Source: Umbelopsis ramanniana AG
Taxonomy: Eukaryota; Mucoromycota; Umbelopsidomycetes; Umbelopsidales; Umbelopsidaceae
Direction of reading: 5' to 3'
Assembly (NCBI RefSeq): GCF_025399195.1
Contig: NW_026252133.1
Span: 62,001-126,000 of the forward strand
Length of the DNA: 64,000 bases
Of the stretch, positions 1 to 13,865 are shown piece after piece. A program made the translations under genes and the position numbers. Position 1 is the first letter of the stretch. Each line of letters begins with the position of its first letter. The notes below the pieces were generated by a model, which was not told where the DNA came from, did no database searches, and worked only from the letters and a program-made list of their open reading frames with translations.

Positions 1-1051
1 TACCTCAGATTGACCGATTCTCTTCATGCGACTGACCTAATACTTCTTAGATACAAAGGCGTAGCAACGTGCTTTGAAATCATGACGAGGAGCCAATCGG
101 GCAAATATGTGCCTTTTGATGTGTTTGAGCTTTACCAAGATAAGGCATTTGAAAATGCTTTAAATGCTGTGTTCCAGATGATGCTTGACACTCCTTTGGA
201 TGATATGATGGTATGTCGACAGGAAAAGATGAAAATTTTGCGTTGCATGATAGCACTAGTGTACTTATGTCGTTTAACCCTGTAGGCATTTCCAAAGCTT
301 ACCAAAGCCTTCTTTGGATTCATGGATGTGTTCACGGATAAGCAAATGATGCAGCTGCCAACCATGGAAGCAGATGTTTTCTTGTACATGATGCGAGCGG
401 CAGGCAGCGGTGTCAAATCTTTGGACCCAGGCGTTTGCACTCAGGCTTGCGCAACCATCGATCATATCTGTACCTTCGTCGTGCAGCAATCTGAACAACA
501 AATCTCTAAGCGACCGAAGAACCACTGGCTAGTGCTGTACCTTTCGCAATATACTGACATCCTTCCTTACCTCTTTACCACGGTATTCAACGTTGTTCTC
601 TTTGAAGACAAGCCAGTTCAGTGGAGTCTGTCTCGACCTCTCCTTGGCCTGATGTTACTACACAAAGACGTAAGTAGGAGGTATCTGGTGTGATGTGATC
701 CTTGACCTTCTCATCTAATAATGAATGTGTCCTTGCCTTCTGTTTAGTACATGATGGAATATGTCTCCAACGTTATCAACCATCAGTTACCTGAGCGTCG
801 CGAGTTTTTATCTATGGTAGGGATTTAGCCTCAACCTTTATGACACGCCCACATAAACGTCTTATATTGACCTCTCTCTAAACACCTTGCAGTCAATTCA
901 ATCTCTTATGAACGGTGTCGAATGGAACTTGATGCCCCGAAACCGAGAACGCTTCTCACAGAATCTCTCAGCCTTTAGACGCGAATTGAATTCAAACAGC
1001 ATCAGCCTAGTCCCAATTGCCGCAGATTATGGAGTGGACGCCATGTTTTAG
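1..1051 (+). CDS. XPO7: Exportin-7 (RanBP16-type importin-beta family), C-terminal part
   Basis: The gene is cut by the window start; frame is open from base 1. Exons are 1-210, 286-669, 748-816 and 893-1051 (stop TAG 1049-1051); all three introns lie between codons and are GT-AG. The product is the C-terminal HEAT-repeat end of exportin-7, a Ran-GTP-dependent nuclear transport receptor. Recognition rests on the conserved tail: the SRPLLGL segment, the segment with NGVEWNL and the [13 protein letters not shown] motif, which match the end of animal exportin-7 closely. Both MDVFTDKQ and LFEDKPVQW lie in the expected order. Exportin-7 is absent from many ascomycetes but kept in early fungi. It converges with LYS9 on the minus strand; the 303-bp gap 1052-1354 holds only 3' ends (an AATAAA at 1224-1229). 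Confidence 0.9.
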
Positions 1052-1354
1052 ATGAATCGGCATGGGACTACTTATCCGACTATGTATCGTTCACATTGTG
1101 CTATGGCTGCTGCTATAAAACTCCAGTGATAGACAATGGCCACTGGTCCGTTTCCCTAGCTATATTTCATAACCTGGCTCTTTCGTATGCATACATTCTT
1201 TTAGTCCATATGAGCACAATGACAATAAACCCAGTCAACCCAATGTGAATTCTATAACAATACTCTGATTTTTTAATAACTTCAGCGCTCATTATATCAC
1301 AAATGCTAGGAGTGCTTTCCATTTTTTCTTTTTTTACATTCAAAAAACAGTCGT

Positions 1355-2988
1355 TTACAAGATAGCTTCAACCATACCGATGTTCTCCTTCTCCAAGAGC
1401 TCCATGATGGGGTTGTTGATATCGGAGCTCATGGGAGCTAAAACACCAGTCTTGGTGAGCTTTCCGTCCAAGATCAATTGCACAGCAATACCGCAGGGAA
1501 CACCGACAGTCTTGGCCATGGCAGTGTACTTGTTGGGATCACCATACTCGACAAGGGTGGAGGTTCTGACTTGGCGAGTACCGTCCTTAAGTTCGATTTC
1601 GAAACGGTGCTGCAAGAAGACAAGATCACGTTCGCCTTGTTCGTATTGCATCTTCTCCTCAAGGGTAGCGCACAAGGTATCCAACAAGTTTCCACGACGG
1701 TGGACAGGGGTCTCGCTGAAGAAACCAATCCATCTCATACCTTCAAGAATGGCGTCCTTGCGAGGGCTCTTAGCCAAGTTGGCCTTGGCAACAATGTCGT
1801 TGGCAAGGGTAGCATCGTCCTTGGCGCTGGATCCGGCAGCCTTGGCAACAACAGCCTTCCAGGTAATGTCAGAGGCAGAGGAAGCCAAGTGAGCCTGCTC
1901 AGAGTCGTCGAGGAAACCAAGATCAACAAGGGCCTTGACAAATTCGGGGAAACCGTCATAACGGAGAGTACCACGAAGAACAGTTTGAGCTTCGGGAATG
2001 TGGTAAAGTTCGCCATAGTTGGTGGAATCACGGTTGGGGTAACCAACGAAAGAGTAACCGGGGTAACCAGTCTCAATGCGCTTGGCAGAGTTCATGAGCT
2101 CAGGTCCAGGAACGGTGACGCTCTTGCCACCATCAATGTACTTTGCAGTGTTGCGGAGAGCCAACAAGACACCACGAGCAGACCATGAGAACTTGTAACC
2201 AAGAGGGTTGTTGGAGTTCTCGGGAGCAGGAAGACCACCACAGTATGAAAGGAAACCGAGCATCTTTCCTCCCTCATTGTGAACTTCTTCAATGGTCTTG
2301 ACAGCGTACAAGTGATCGATACCGGGATCGAGACCAATCTCGTTCATGACAGTGACGCCAGCATCCTTTGCACTATGAGAGTAGGGGAAGTGTTAGTAAC
2401 AGGATTTTTTGCAAGAGAAGATGTATGCACCCCTCCAATAAACGCAAAGTTATGTGTGGCACCCTTTCCCAATGTATGAATCATGCACACACGCGTTGTC
2501 AACTTACGCTTGATCATATTCCATCATAGCAGGGGAGACATAAGAAGTGGTAACCACATGCTTCTTGTGTTGAACAGCAGCCTTGATGACCTTGGCGTGG
2601 TAAATGTAAGGGATCAAACTGATAACCAAATCGTGTTGAGCGACGAGGTCAGCAATAGCCTGATCGCTGTTAATGTCGCATTCGACAGCCTTAGTGCCGG
2701 GGAACTTGGCTGACAAGGCCTGGGCATTCTTCAAAGTACGGCTGGCTATACTTCCAGTATCAGTATATAACCTTTACCCATGTTTATCAACCCAATCAAG
2801 GTTTTTTCACTTACCAATAGTGAGCTTGTTCTCGGGTCGTCGAAGGATATATTCGACAGCTGGGGCGGCGACGAAGCCGGAACCGAGCAAAAGGATATTC
2901 TTACTATAACAACAGAATACATATTGTGAGTATGCTTTCTTTTTAAGCCAATTTTTAACAATCAAAGAGGCATTTACGTGGCAGACAT
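1355..2988 (-). CDS. LYS9: Saccharopine dehydrogenase (NADP+, L-glutamate-forming)
   Basis: Four exons read 2988-2978, 2903-2815, 2745-2508 and 2372-1355, giving 451 residues (yeast Lys9 is 446). The enzyme joins alpha-aminoadipate semialdehyde and glutamate to saccharopine, the penultimate step of the fungal alpha-aminoadipate lysine pathway, in the cytosol. The first coding exon is only 11 nt (ATG TCT GCC AC); it is required because exon 2 opens with the Rossmann fold (ILLLGSGFVAAPAVEYI, residues about 6-22). Further family marks are the VISLIPYIYHAKVIKAA region and the NEIGLDPGIDH segment at the start of exon 4, then FSWSARGVL. All splice phases agree. No upstream Gcn4-type site was seen in 2989-3450. 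The plus-strand open frames over this gene are shadows. Confidence 0.95.
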
Positions 2989-3450
2989 GAGGGATGAGGG
3001 AGAGAGGGAATTTGCTTTAAAAAGTGACAGTTTCGTGCTTTAAAGAAGAGACCAAGCTACTGATCGGAGATGAAGAAAGGCGGTCACATCTACAGTCTTG
3101 AATGGGACCATCACTTAACGTTGCTTATGCTAACCAGGCTTTGGTACGAAGGCTGGGATGAGGAACCACTATTCATGAGCAATAGTTATGCTTTTTCAAT
3201 GTTTTATCTGCTGAAAATTTCGTATTTCAAATCGATTTGTTGATATTACTCACAAACTTTATGGCTGCGGTGTGTCCTAGTGCTCCGTCTAGCCGGAATC
3301 AATACAACAAGGGTGCGAATATTTAGAAAGGGACACTCTATATCACAAACACCCTATGCCACAAGCATTCAAATGACGAGATTAATGTTGATAATAAAGA
3401 TCATGATATTATTCATTTTTGAGAAAGAAACTTTCGCGTAACAACACTAA
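2989..3450. other. Intergenic, LYS9 5' side and dioxygenase 3' side
   Basis: 462 bp hold the LYS9 promoter and 5' leader and the 3' end of the neighbouring minus-strand gene. I see no open frame with codon-like character, no tRNA and no TGACTCA site. Confidence 0.5.
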
Positions 3451-4535
3451 CTAATCCATTAGCGCCGGAAAAGTATACCCCACGCTACTTGACTCCGATG
3501 AATACTGAGGCATATAGGCGCGGCGAAACCGTCGACTTTGGTTAGCAGTGCTTTTGTGAACTACTCGGTTAGATAGAAAGACAATTGATCCTGCAGGCAC
3601 ATTCACCAAGTGCTCGCCACTGCCGTCCAGCGGTTGAATGGTCAAGCCTCCATTGTTCTGTATTCCCAAACGGGAAAAAGAAAATGAGCATGATGCTCCA
3701 GTATTTCAACGTGTCCTGCATTATCTAACTAACCTCGTCAACATCATCCAGCGCTGTCCAGCATGCAACACTCTTGATCTGCTGTTCATGTGCAGGTAAG
3801 TACTCTCCATCCTATTTTTGAATACAGATCGACACATGCTATCAGAATCACCATTTGAACCCTGGTCCTGCTTTCTAATCTTTTAAAACTTTTACTAACT
3901 TACCGTATGCCATCGAAAGGAAGAATCAGCTCGGGAAGCCGGAGGTTTGATAATATATTGCTCGTTAAGCTGAGTAAAGGGTAAAAATTCAGCAACTAAG
4001 AAACTACCAGAAAACGGAGATTGCTGCTTACCAGATATACCGTACTACACTTTAGCAGCTGTGTACTCCACCTTGCCATCTCACTAAAGAGTATCTCCGA
4101 TATGCTACTACCATCATCCAAAATTAAGTCCCGATGCTTGCAAAAAACCTGCGCACTTTTTCGGTAGTCGGCCGGTAAATCATCCATGTATCCACATGCT
4201 AGTGGCTCTATTGTTAAAAGGTTGACGCAGTGATCATGCCAGTTTATAAAAAAATACTTTTAGTGACTGTAGCTGCTTTCGATAATTTACAGCCGTCTGG
4301 GGGGATTTACCAATGATGCAACCGAGATCGCGGGCCAGATCTAGATTTTGATCCATGACATGATTCAAGAGAATGTCTGCTTCGGTGTGAAAACGTTGAG
4401 TCTGTTTTGAAGAAAGAGCTGATTGCGGGCATGAGCTAAACATCGTTGGGCAGTTTTGCTATCATAAACCGTACCATGTTCATATACGACAAAGCCTTTC
4501 TCTGCAAAGTGAAGACACTGCCTTTGGGATAGCAT
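3451..4535 (-). CDS. Phytanoyl-CoA dioxygenase (PhyH) family protein
   Basis: A six-exon model (4535-4470, 4401-4311, 4207-4032, 3969-3904, 3811-3734, 3657-3451) gives 227 residues with every joint in phase. It is a 2-oxoglutarate/Fe(II) oxygenase of the PhyH type; the substrate cannot be named. The N-terminus has the family's GFVVYE start (residues 14-19). The iron ligands are visible: an HTD triad formed across the exon 4/5 joint (His132, Asp134) after SSFRW, and a distal His193 in NRVVHKS followed by a basic stretch (RRFRRAY) that supplies the 2-oxoglutarate-binding Arg. NNGGLTIQPLDGSG is the usual turn before the barrel end. The first intron donor (GTTTAT) is weak, so exon 1 is the least certain. 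It is divergent from the zinc-ribbon gene with 180 bp between starts. Confidence 0.82.
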
Positions 4536-4715
4536 GCTTCATTCCCAAATTGGTAAGAAAGAAACAGTGTAGTGATTTAATTTCGTCATTTCCACAGACT
4601 CTTCACTTTCCTTGAAATCTCTCCATTCTTGTCTTCCAATCAGACTTGCAAGTTTCCACATTTCTGAATTACAGCTCCCTTCATTCTGGCTTATAGTTCT
4701 ATCACATTCAAACAA

Positions 4716-4995
4716 ATGTTTTTCTGCTTCACATGTAAGTTTTGCTTTGTTGTAACGCACCGGTCGCAAGTTTATTTAACACAGTCCCCGGCCAGTCGGT
4801 GTCCAACCTCTCAAACGTCGCAAGGGAGAGAAAGTCTTCACATGCCCACGTTGCTCAGCCAACAATGTTCACTATGAGAAGATCAATGACTGCTTTACGT
4901 TCTGCTTCATACCTATCATACCTTGCGGTAACACTAGGCAGCTCTACGAATGCTACACTTGTGGCTGGATCAACGTCAACCAACCACCGTATTAG
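4716..4995 (+). CDS. Small zinc-ribbon protein (72 aa)
   Basis: Two exons, 4716-4734 and 4796-4995, with a 61-nt GTAAGT...CCAG intron that splits codon 7. The product begins MFFCF and then carries a classic zinc ribbon: CPRC (about residues 23-26) and CYTC (about 60-63), separated by an aromatic segment FTFCFIPIIPCG. This order matches the small fungal zinc-ribbon family in which a hydrophobic IP-IIP-G loop links two CxxC knuckles. The role of that family is unknown to me. It ends in QPPY-stop. The open frame on the minus strand here (4855-5052) is the antisense of the ribbon. The gene shares a 180-bp divergent promoter with the dioxygenase. Confidence 0.8.
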
Positions 4996-5271
4996 CCACC
5001 GCCCGCCAAGTTGTTCTTTGACATTTCCTTTTTTCTCAATATTCTTACGCACTATTTATTTATTTCTGGCACCTATTATTTTATATCTTGTCCTGGCGCT
5101 ATACCGCTCTCTATATCGGGTCCTGGTGTACTAACTTCTATTGGATATCGGGTCCTAATGCCATAGTTTTATTTTATATCGGATCTTGATGATATGGGGT
5201 TTTGTACATGAATGAAGACAATACGATATATGCTCTATGGAATAAAAAAACGAACAGTCAATACGCTTATT
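4996..5271. other. 3' region between zinc-ribbon and ARG5,6
   Basis: This 276-bp convergent gap contains a loosely repeated unit: TATATCGGGTCCT near 5114 and 5144, and TATCGGATCTTGATG near 5172. No gene is seen. Confidence 0.4.
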
Positions 5272-8093
<2,822 letters not shown>

Positions 8094-8512
8094 GAGAGTG
8101 AATAAAGAAATGAAAGAAAGAGCCGAGATTTTCGGCTTTTGACCCATGCAAAAAAAAAACTTTCAGACACCGCAAATGCCTCGCCCCTCACTCTTGCAAT
8201 CATAACTACCTTGACATCTAAGCTACAGGTACCTGTGATGTCGGTATATTGTCACCACACCATCCTTCATTTTATATTTCCACATCGTAGCTGCATCGCT
8301 GATTTTGAGCCGTCATCAACTAATATCCCACTTCATATCAGTCTGAAACGAGCGGTGATGAAAACAAGTTACAAGGTGACTCATTTCGTCTCTTGCTAAA
8401 TCTATTTTTCATAGTCAGCTAAAGCGATTGGCAAGAGGCATAAAAAACCCAAAATTTTTGAGCAAGGGTTTGACATTCTTTCTCTCTTGTTCTCAAATCA
8501 CAAGATATTATA
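8094..8512. promoter_or_regulatory. Bidirectional ARG5,6-ARG1 promoter
   Basis: These 419 bp separate the start codons of two arginine genes read away from each other. The gap holds one perfect general-control site (8377-8383), and an A-rich TATA-like GCATAAAAAAC sits about 75 bp before the ARG1 start. Co-regulation of both genes is an inference from this layout. Confidence 0.65.
8377..8383 (+). promoter_or_regulatory. Gcn4/CPC1-type general amino-acid control site
   Basis: The sequence TGACTCA (TGACTCAT with the next base) is the palindromic bZIP consensus bound by yeast Gcn4 and Neurospora CPC1. It lies 130 bp before the ARG1 start and about 290 bp before the ARG5,6 start. A 7-mer occurs by chance, but its place between two arginine genes makes function likely. 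Confidence 0.65.
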
Positions 8513-9887
8513 ATGGTTGCTCCTAAAGGAAAAGTTTTGCTCGCCTACTCTGGAGGTCTGGATACCTCTTGCATCCTCGTCTGGTTGATCGAACAAGGAT
8601 ATGAAGTCATGGCTTACCTTGCTGACGTTGGTCAGGAAGAGGATTTTGAAGCCGCCCGTGAAAAGGCTCTCAAGATTGGTGCCACCAAGGTCTTTATTGA
8701 GGTAAGAATTTTTCGCAATACATGCATGAGATCTGTTGTGCAGTTTTTCCATTAACACGATATGCTACTCAGGATTTGAAGAAGGAGTTCGTCCAAGAAC
8801 TGATCTTCCCCGCCATCCAAGCCAACGCCGTTTACGAAACCAACTACCTCTTGGGTACTTCTCTCGCTCGCCCTGTCATTGCCCGCAAGCAAATTGAGAT
8901 TGCTGACCGCGAAGGCTGCCAGTTCGTCTCCCACGGATGCACTGGTAAGGGTAACGATCAAGTTCGTTTCGAGTTGGCTTTCTATGCCCTCAAGCACGAT
9001 ATTAAGGTTATTGCCCCCTGGCGTATTCCTGGTAAGTACTTAGCAAATCGTGTGCGAGCCCAGTCATTTGCTTTTTTTATTAATCGTCATGTTCAGAATT
9101 CTTTGAGCGTTTCGCTGGCCGTCGTGATCTCTTGGCCTACGCCGCTGAGAAGGGCGTCCCTGTCGTTCAGACCGCCGCCAAGCCCTGGTCCACTGACGAA
9201 AACTTGTTCCACATCTCATATGAGGCTGGTATCCTCGAGGACCCTAACACCACTCCTCCCAAGGATATGTGGAAGTTGACCGTCGACCCCGAAGATGCTC
9301 CCAACACCCCCGAACGCATCACCATCACCTTTGAGAAGGGTATCCCTGTCAAGGTTGTCAACCACAATGATAACACCACCGTCACTGAGCCCGTCGAACT
9401 CTTCACTTACCTCAACACCGTTGCTCGTCGTAACGGTATTGGCCGTATTGACATTGTCGAGTCCCGATTCATTGGCGTCAAGTCGCGTGGTTGCTACGAA
9501 ACCCCTGGTGGCACCATCCTCCGTGCTGCCCACATTGATTTGGAAGGTTTGACTTTGGATGGTCAGCTCCGTGCTCTTCGCGACCAAAACATCACCTTCC
9601 CTTTCGGTCGTATCCTCTACAACGGTCAATACTTTTCTCCTGAGCGTGAATTCTTGACCCACTCCCTCGCTTTCACCCAGCGTAACGTCAATGGTGATGT
9701 CAAATTGAAGCTCTACAAGGGTAACACCATCGTTGAAGGTCGTATTGCTCGTGGTGACGGTGCCAAGTTGTATGACGAAAAGGAATCTTCCATGGACGAG
9801 CATGGTGGTTACAATCCCCAGGATGCTGACGGCTTTATCAAGATTCACTCCATTCGTCTCAACAAGTGGACCCCCGCTGACCAATAG
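8513..9887 (+). CDS. ARG1: Argininosuccinate synthase
   Basis: Three exons 8513-8701, 8773-9031 and 9097-9887 give 412 residues (yeast 420). The cytosolic enzyme joins citrulline and aspartate, with ATP going to AMP, to make argininosuccinate. The ATP PP-motif AYSGGLDTS is at residues 11-19. Further conserved blocks are [18 protein letters not shown], the [11 protein letters not shown] segment, [15 protein letters not shown] and [14 protein letters not shown]. Codon use is strongly biased to C-ending codons, more than in its neighbours, which suggests high expression. A pyrimidine-rich leader (TTCTTTCTCTCTTG) precedes the start. Confidence 0.97.
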
Positions 9888-10436
9888 ACTCATGTTATCC
9901 CACTCTTTACATGCCCGAAGCCATAAGCTTCACTCTTTTTTCTCAAAAAAGAGACCCAAAAAGAAAATATGCACTTTGTAAATAGTTTGCCACTCTAGTT
10001 CACCCTTACAGCTTGAATTCCTAAAATAGCTGCACATTTCTGAATACACTTTGGAGAAGCATTTTTTTAGACGACCTGTGATGTGGTGCCAGCCTAGTAT
10101 ACTATGTGATAGAGGCGGCTCAATGTGATGGCGGTTACCGCGCAAACATGTCCCGTAGTGAAACATAACATACGACTCCGAGCAGAGTCCTCCGATTTAG
10201 CGTTCGGGTAACTTGCCTATGGGCTAGGGTCTGAACAATATTGCGCGATATTTCTCCTCAGCGGATAAAGGAAGAGAAAAACAAGTTTTGATGTGCGGAG
10301 CTGGTAGTTCGCCAAAGCTTAGTGAAAAAAAAATCATACTAAGGTGTTGCTTATGCTCATTGAGATGTCAAAAACGCAGCTTGCTGTCTCAAACCGTCAA
10401 AGCCTTAATTTATGAGAAGCAAAAAAGTGCAAAAAT
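9888..10436. other. Intergenic, ARG1 3' end to tRNA-Pro
   Basis: This 549-bp AT-rich gap holds the ARG1 3' UTR and then unassigned sequence. T-runs on the minus strand just after the tRNA (about 10418-10435) would serve as Pol III terminators. Confidence 0.5.
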
Positions 10437-10508
10437 GGGCTTCGCCGGGAATTGAACCCGGGACCTCCCGCACCCTAAGCGGGAATTATACCACTAAACC
10501 ACGAAACC
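10437..10508 (-). tRNA. tRNA-Pro (anticodon AGG)
   Basis: 72 nt with no intron. The acceptor arm GGTTTCG pairs with CGAAGCC (one G-T pair). The anticodon arm is CCCGC/GCGGG with loop TTAGGGT, so the anticodon is AGG. The T-arm carries GGTTCAATTCC. It matches the usual eukaryotic tRNA-Pro(AGG) shape. Runs of T follow the 3' end on the minus strand. Confidence 0.95.
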
Positions 10509-13481
10509 CTTGTTGTTCAATTTTGAAAATATAGTTTACTTATTCTCAAAGCACGTGCCAATGATTTTTACTACCAACAGGCTACATTGTATGGGTTAGG
10601 CCTTGTACATTTACATTAACGACTTTCAACTATTTTTGTACTATTTTGGTCCATTCTTTATATTATTTAAGATTCTCATACATGTTTGTTAGTTGATAGC
10701 ATGAAGAAGTATGAGTAAGATAGCATGATGTGACGCGTCGGCCGGGTATGCAATGTTTGTTTCTTTGGACAAGTCTCCAAATTATCTTGGCAGAGTTTTT
10801 TTTTTTAAAGTTGTAAATTTTTAATATTCACCGTCCAATTCATCTGCGGTTTCTAAAGAAATCTACTCCAGACTGACAAGTCCTTCGCCAGGAAGGTGTC
10901 AGACCCCCAAAAAGGGCATAAGCTGCTTCTGTGTCTGGAATCGTAGAAAAGGTGAACTTTCTGTCTTCAAAGAGCATTCCTTCTTCTTTATCTACCTCTT
11001 CGTATTGTCATTCAGTGTCCAAGTACATGTAAATATTGAACACGGTCTGTTTTACGTCATCTACTTCACGTGCTGTGGCGTAACTTTGATATACGAAGGT
11101 ATGTTTGCGGGAAGCGGCTCTATGTCATCTGCATTTCGTCGATCGGCGTAGATGCGACCATTGCCGTAGCAACGCTCTCAAATGTATACGTATCCAAACT
11201 GGTTTGCTGCTGAGTTCTTGGAATATTTCAACCATGAGATGTCGATTTTCCTTGGGATTCCATTTCGAGTGAGTACGTGAAAATTCCTGGAAAGATTCTG
11301 AAGGCAAAATTCGCAATGGCCAAAGTCGTGGATTATGAACATAAATGCTTATCCTTTTGCTCTCTGACAGCTACTCCGGCTGGTATCATTTCTTCAGTTC
11401 GTGTCGTTGGTATTCAGCCTAAACCTCTCAGTGATCTAGGCTCCAAACCCTACCAAGCAACTATAAGCCTATTATGGCGTCACTTTACTTGTGGAACTCT
11501 CTTACTCCTTACTTACGATCTTATCTCACCCGCCATTCTACAATGTGGAGACTCCTCCAGCATATAGAGGTGACATTTTCAAACCATTACTAGCCTAAGT
11601 GAAGGTAATCTAGATGCTGACACTGCGGAGGCGGACTCGCTCATTCCGAAAGCGATGATGTAAAGAAAGACAGTGAGTTCATCATTAATGCATTTATCTG
11701 TCTACACAAGGAAGCTGAAACCACTGCGTTTTATGGCGTTGGACATGCAAATGGATCTGATGACCTTTTGAAGAGGTGTCTAACAAGGGAACTGTCCTTA
11801 TCTTACTGGATAATGTTGCTCCTTGTATGGTTTTCTGTAAGTAATTGATATGGATAACCCTGTGAAAACAAAGCTGCTAGAGACTCTTCTTCGAAAGGAA
11901 GTTGCAAATGGGAAGGTCATCTCTGTCGTGCTCAGAAGAGTAAATACAAAAGGTCGGACTATGTTGGTGTACACTTAAGCCTGCAACCTTTTTTTTTTTC
12001 TTTTTTTTTTCCCCACTAGAAATGCATGTAATGGAGTACGGCAGTGGACTAGCAAGGAATTCAAAGGTTATCGCAATGAATTTCACCAGTTAACGAAGCT
12101 CAACGATAGCATCCAACTCTGCTAGTCAAGCGCACAAGGGCACACCAAGTGTACACATAAATGGAACTCAGCCACATTGGATTAACACAAACTGATGGTA
12201 CGTGCCAGGAAGTAATGGTATTTTTTTGGCTGCTGGCACATACAACCTCAGAATAAATACCTTGGCTAGCATTATCTTATTTCCTTACAAATAAATACAA
12301 TCACTTGCATGAACGGAAGTAAACAACTTTGCATAAGTTATGCTTTCTTCGAAGACCGCCTGCCCTAAATCAGCATTCATGCTTTGAACAGAAAGTAGAA
12401 AATTTGTTAACTACGAGTTTTCCTGCACAGACATTAAATTTAAATTTTTAGATTGAGGATCTTTACGAACGTCATTTCAACAAAAAAATGAAGGTAAGAA
12501 AAGGGAAAAGAACTCGCTAACGTCTACTATCGCTTGATGTTAATAAGAAAAGAAATTGCCCATCATTCGTATTTTTCCATACTATATATATAAGCTAACT
12601 TAAGGTTCCTTATTTCAATTTTTTAAAGAACACAGCAACCGTGTAAATTTCGAGCGCATCACTACAAACATGCTTTCGCTATATTCCATTAAAAACAGTC
12701 AAGGTATAAATAATTGAGATAATTTTTTTAAGAGCGGATTTTTCATAACATATGTAGAGATATGTTGTGAGTCAGCACTACCAGAATAAAGTAAGTGAAT
12801 GCAGTATGTGAGAACTTATTGTCAAATCAATCTTGTTCAATGTGACGCGTGAGACGATCTTGGATAAAAAAATGTTATATTGTAAATGTTATAAGAATAC
12901 TACATACATTTATAGAAAACATTGAAAATAAAAATCTAGGCATCTGTTCAGGAACCTTTGTTGCACTATCATGTCATTAAAAGTCCAGTATATGATAGTT
13001 TGTTTGACAAAATTATAGTCATCACAAATACTAAAGTGACCGAAAAATAAAAAGCAGAAATAGGATAAAATATAATAATAATTTGGATTCACAATTAACT
13101 GCCCATCATTCTTTACCTCCATAATGAAGAGTCATCTGAAAAATTTTTATTCATAGAAGTTTTTAAAAAAATTCCTCCTCCATTATCACTTGGTAAAGTC
13201 TGTACATGATGAAAAAAATTTCTCCACTGAAACCAATCACCTGTTACGAACTACGGAATGAAGGCCGCTCCATTTTCATAAAACACAAATGGCTTCATAT
13301 TATCATACCTTCGTAACAAAAAACTCCCAAAATTTTAACCATACATAAAATTAATACCAAGTAATATTGCATTTACACTGTGGGTCACGCAGTGGTCTAT
13401 AACATACAAAACACTGCTAATCTGATTCAACTCAACAACCTATATTTTATAAAGACCAAAAAGGACCAATTTCCATCAGCT
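10509..13481. other. Gene-poor AT-rich stretch
   Basis: About 3 kb without an intact gene I can support. It contains decayed coding-like sequence on the minus strand (about 10850-11290), scattered short open frames, long A/T runs, and from about 12.4 kb very AT-rich sequence with no codon structure. No LTR or tRNA was seen inside. Confidence 0.45.
10850..11290 (-). pseudogene. Possible decayed protein-coding gene
   Basis: Read on the minus strand, 11055-10900 gives a protein-like run including EEGMLFEDRKFTFSTIPDTE and AAYALFGGLTPSW, interrupted by one stop near 11010. Further upstream (11290-11060) other frames give protein-like runs such as PLPANIPSYIKV and HLMVEIFQELSSKPVW, separated by frame changes. 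No family could be named with confidence. It may be a relic, or a real intron-rich gene I could not assemble. Confidence 0.25.
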
Positions 13482-13553
13482 GCCATGATAGTATAGTGGT
13501 CATTATCTCTCGTTGTGGCCGAGAAGACCCTGGTTCGATTCCAGGTCATGGCA
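13482..13553 (+). tRNA. tRNA-His (anticodon GTG)
   Basis: 72 nt: the acceptor arm GCCATGA pairs with TCATGGC, discriminator A. The anticodon arm is TCTCG/CGAGA with loop TTGTGGC, so the anticodon is GTG. The T-arm has GGTTCGATTCC. An identical copy lies inverted at 21197-21268; short flanks are shared as well (ATCAGCT before, CATTGTCAT after). The +1 sequence extends by the shared flank base, as tRNA-His needs an extra 5' G added after transcription. Confidence 0.95.
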
Positions 13554-13618
13554 CATTGTCATTAAATTTTAACTTGTGGATATTTTTTTCAAGCGCCGAT
13601 CTTCTGCCTTCTTGCATC

Positions 13619-13865
13619 TGTCGTCGCCTAAAATACAAAATGACAGTTCAACCGAACGCCGGTTCAAGGGGACTTCTTTACCAGCGAAGTCACATTGAAT
13701 ATCCTCTTAAAATTAGATTTCTTTTACATTTTTATATAATAAGTCACGAATCAACAAGTATAAATAGAGCAGTTGATTAATAGAATAAAAAGCAGTTTTT
13801 AACCTCACGAGAAGTTCACTCGTCTGCAGGATAATACAATAAGTCATACAGTAATCTAAACGACA
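13619..13865 (+). mobile_element. 247-bp solo LTR, tRNA-associated (family A)
   Basis: It starts TGTCGTCGCC and ends AAACGACA, so it has TG...CA ends within an imperfect terminal inverted repeat (TGTCGT/ACGACA). It is flanked by a 4-bp direct repeat CATC (13615-13618 and 13866-13869). It contains a TATA-like GTATAAATAG near 13758 and an AATAAA near 13784, as an LTR promoter and poly(A) signal would. It lies 65 bp downstream of tRNA-His. A second copy is at 45208-45443 downstream of tRNA-Arg. No internal coding region is present, hence solo LTR. Confidence 0.75.

Noticed and set aside
1478-2188. 236-codon plus-strand frame over LYS9
   Set aside because: Antisense shadow of a well-supported minus-strand enzyme; composition mirrors the real codons.
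4539-4769. Minus-strand frame upstream of the dioxygenase
   Set aside because: It overlaps the zinc-ribbon start on the other strand and is out of frame with the PhyH exons; a better PhyH start at 4535 explains the N-terminus.
9216-9893. 225-codon minus-strand frame over ARG1
   Set aside because: Shadow caused by the strong codon bias of ARG1.
12400-13480. Search for CRISPR-like or satellite arrays in AT-rich DNA
   Set aside because: Only simple A/T runs are seen; no regularly spaced repeats. The window is eukaryotic, so CRISPR is not expected.
13496-13780. Plus-strand open frame across tRNA-His and the solo LTR
   Set aside because: It starts inside the tRNA and runs into LTR sequence; not a gene.
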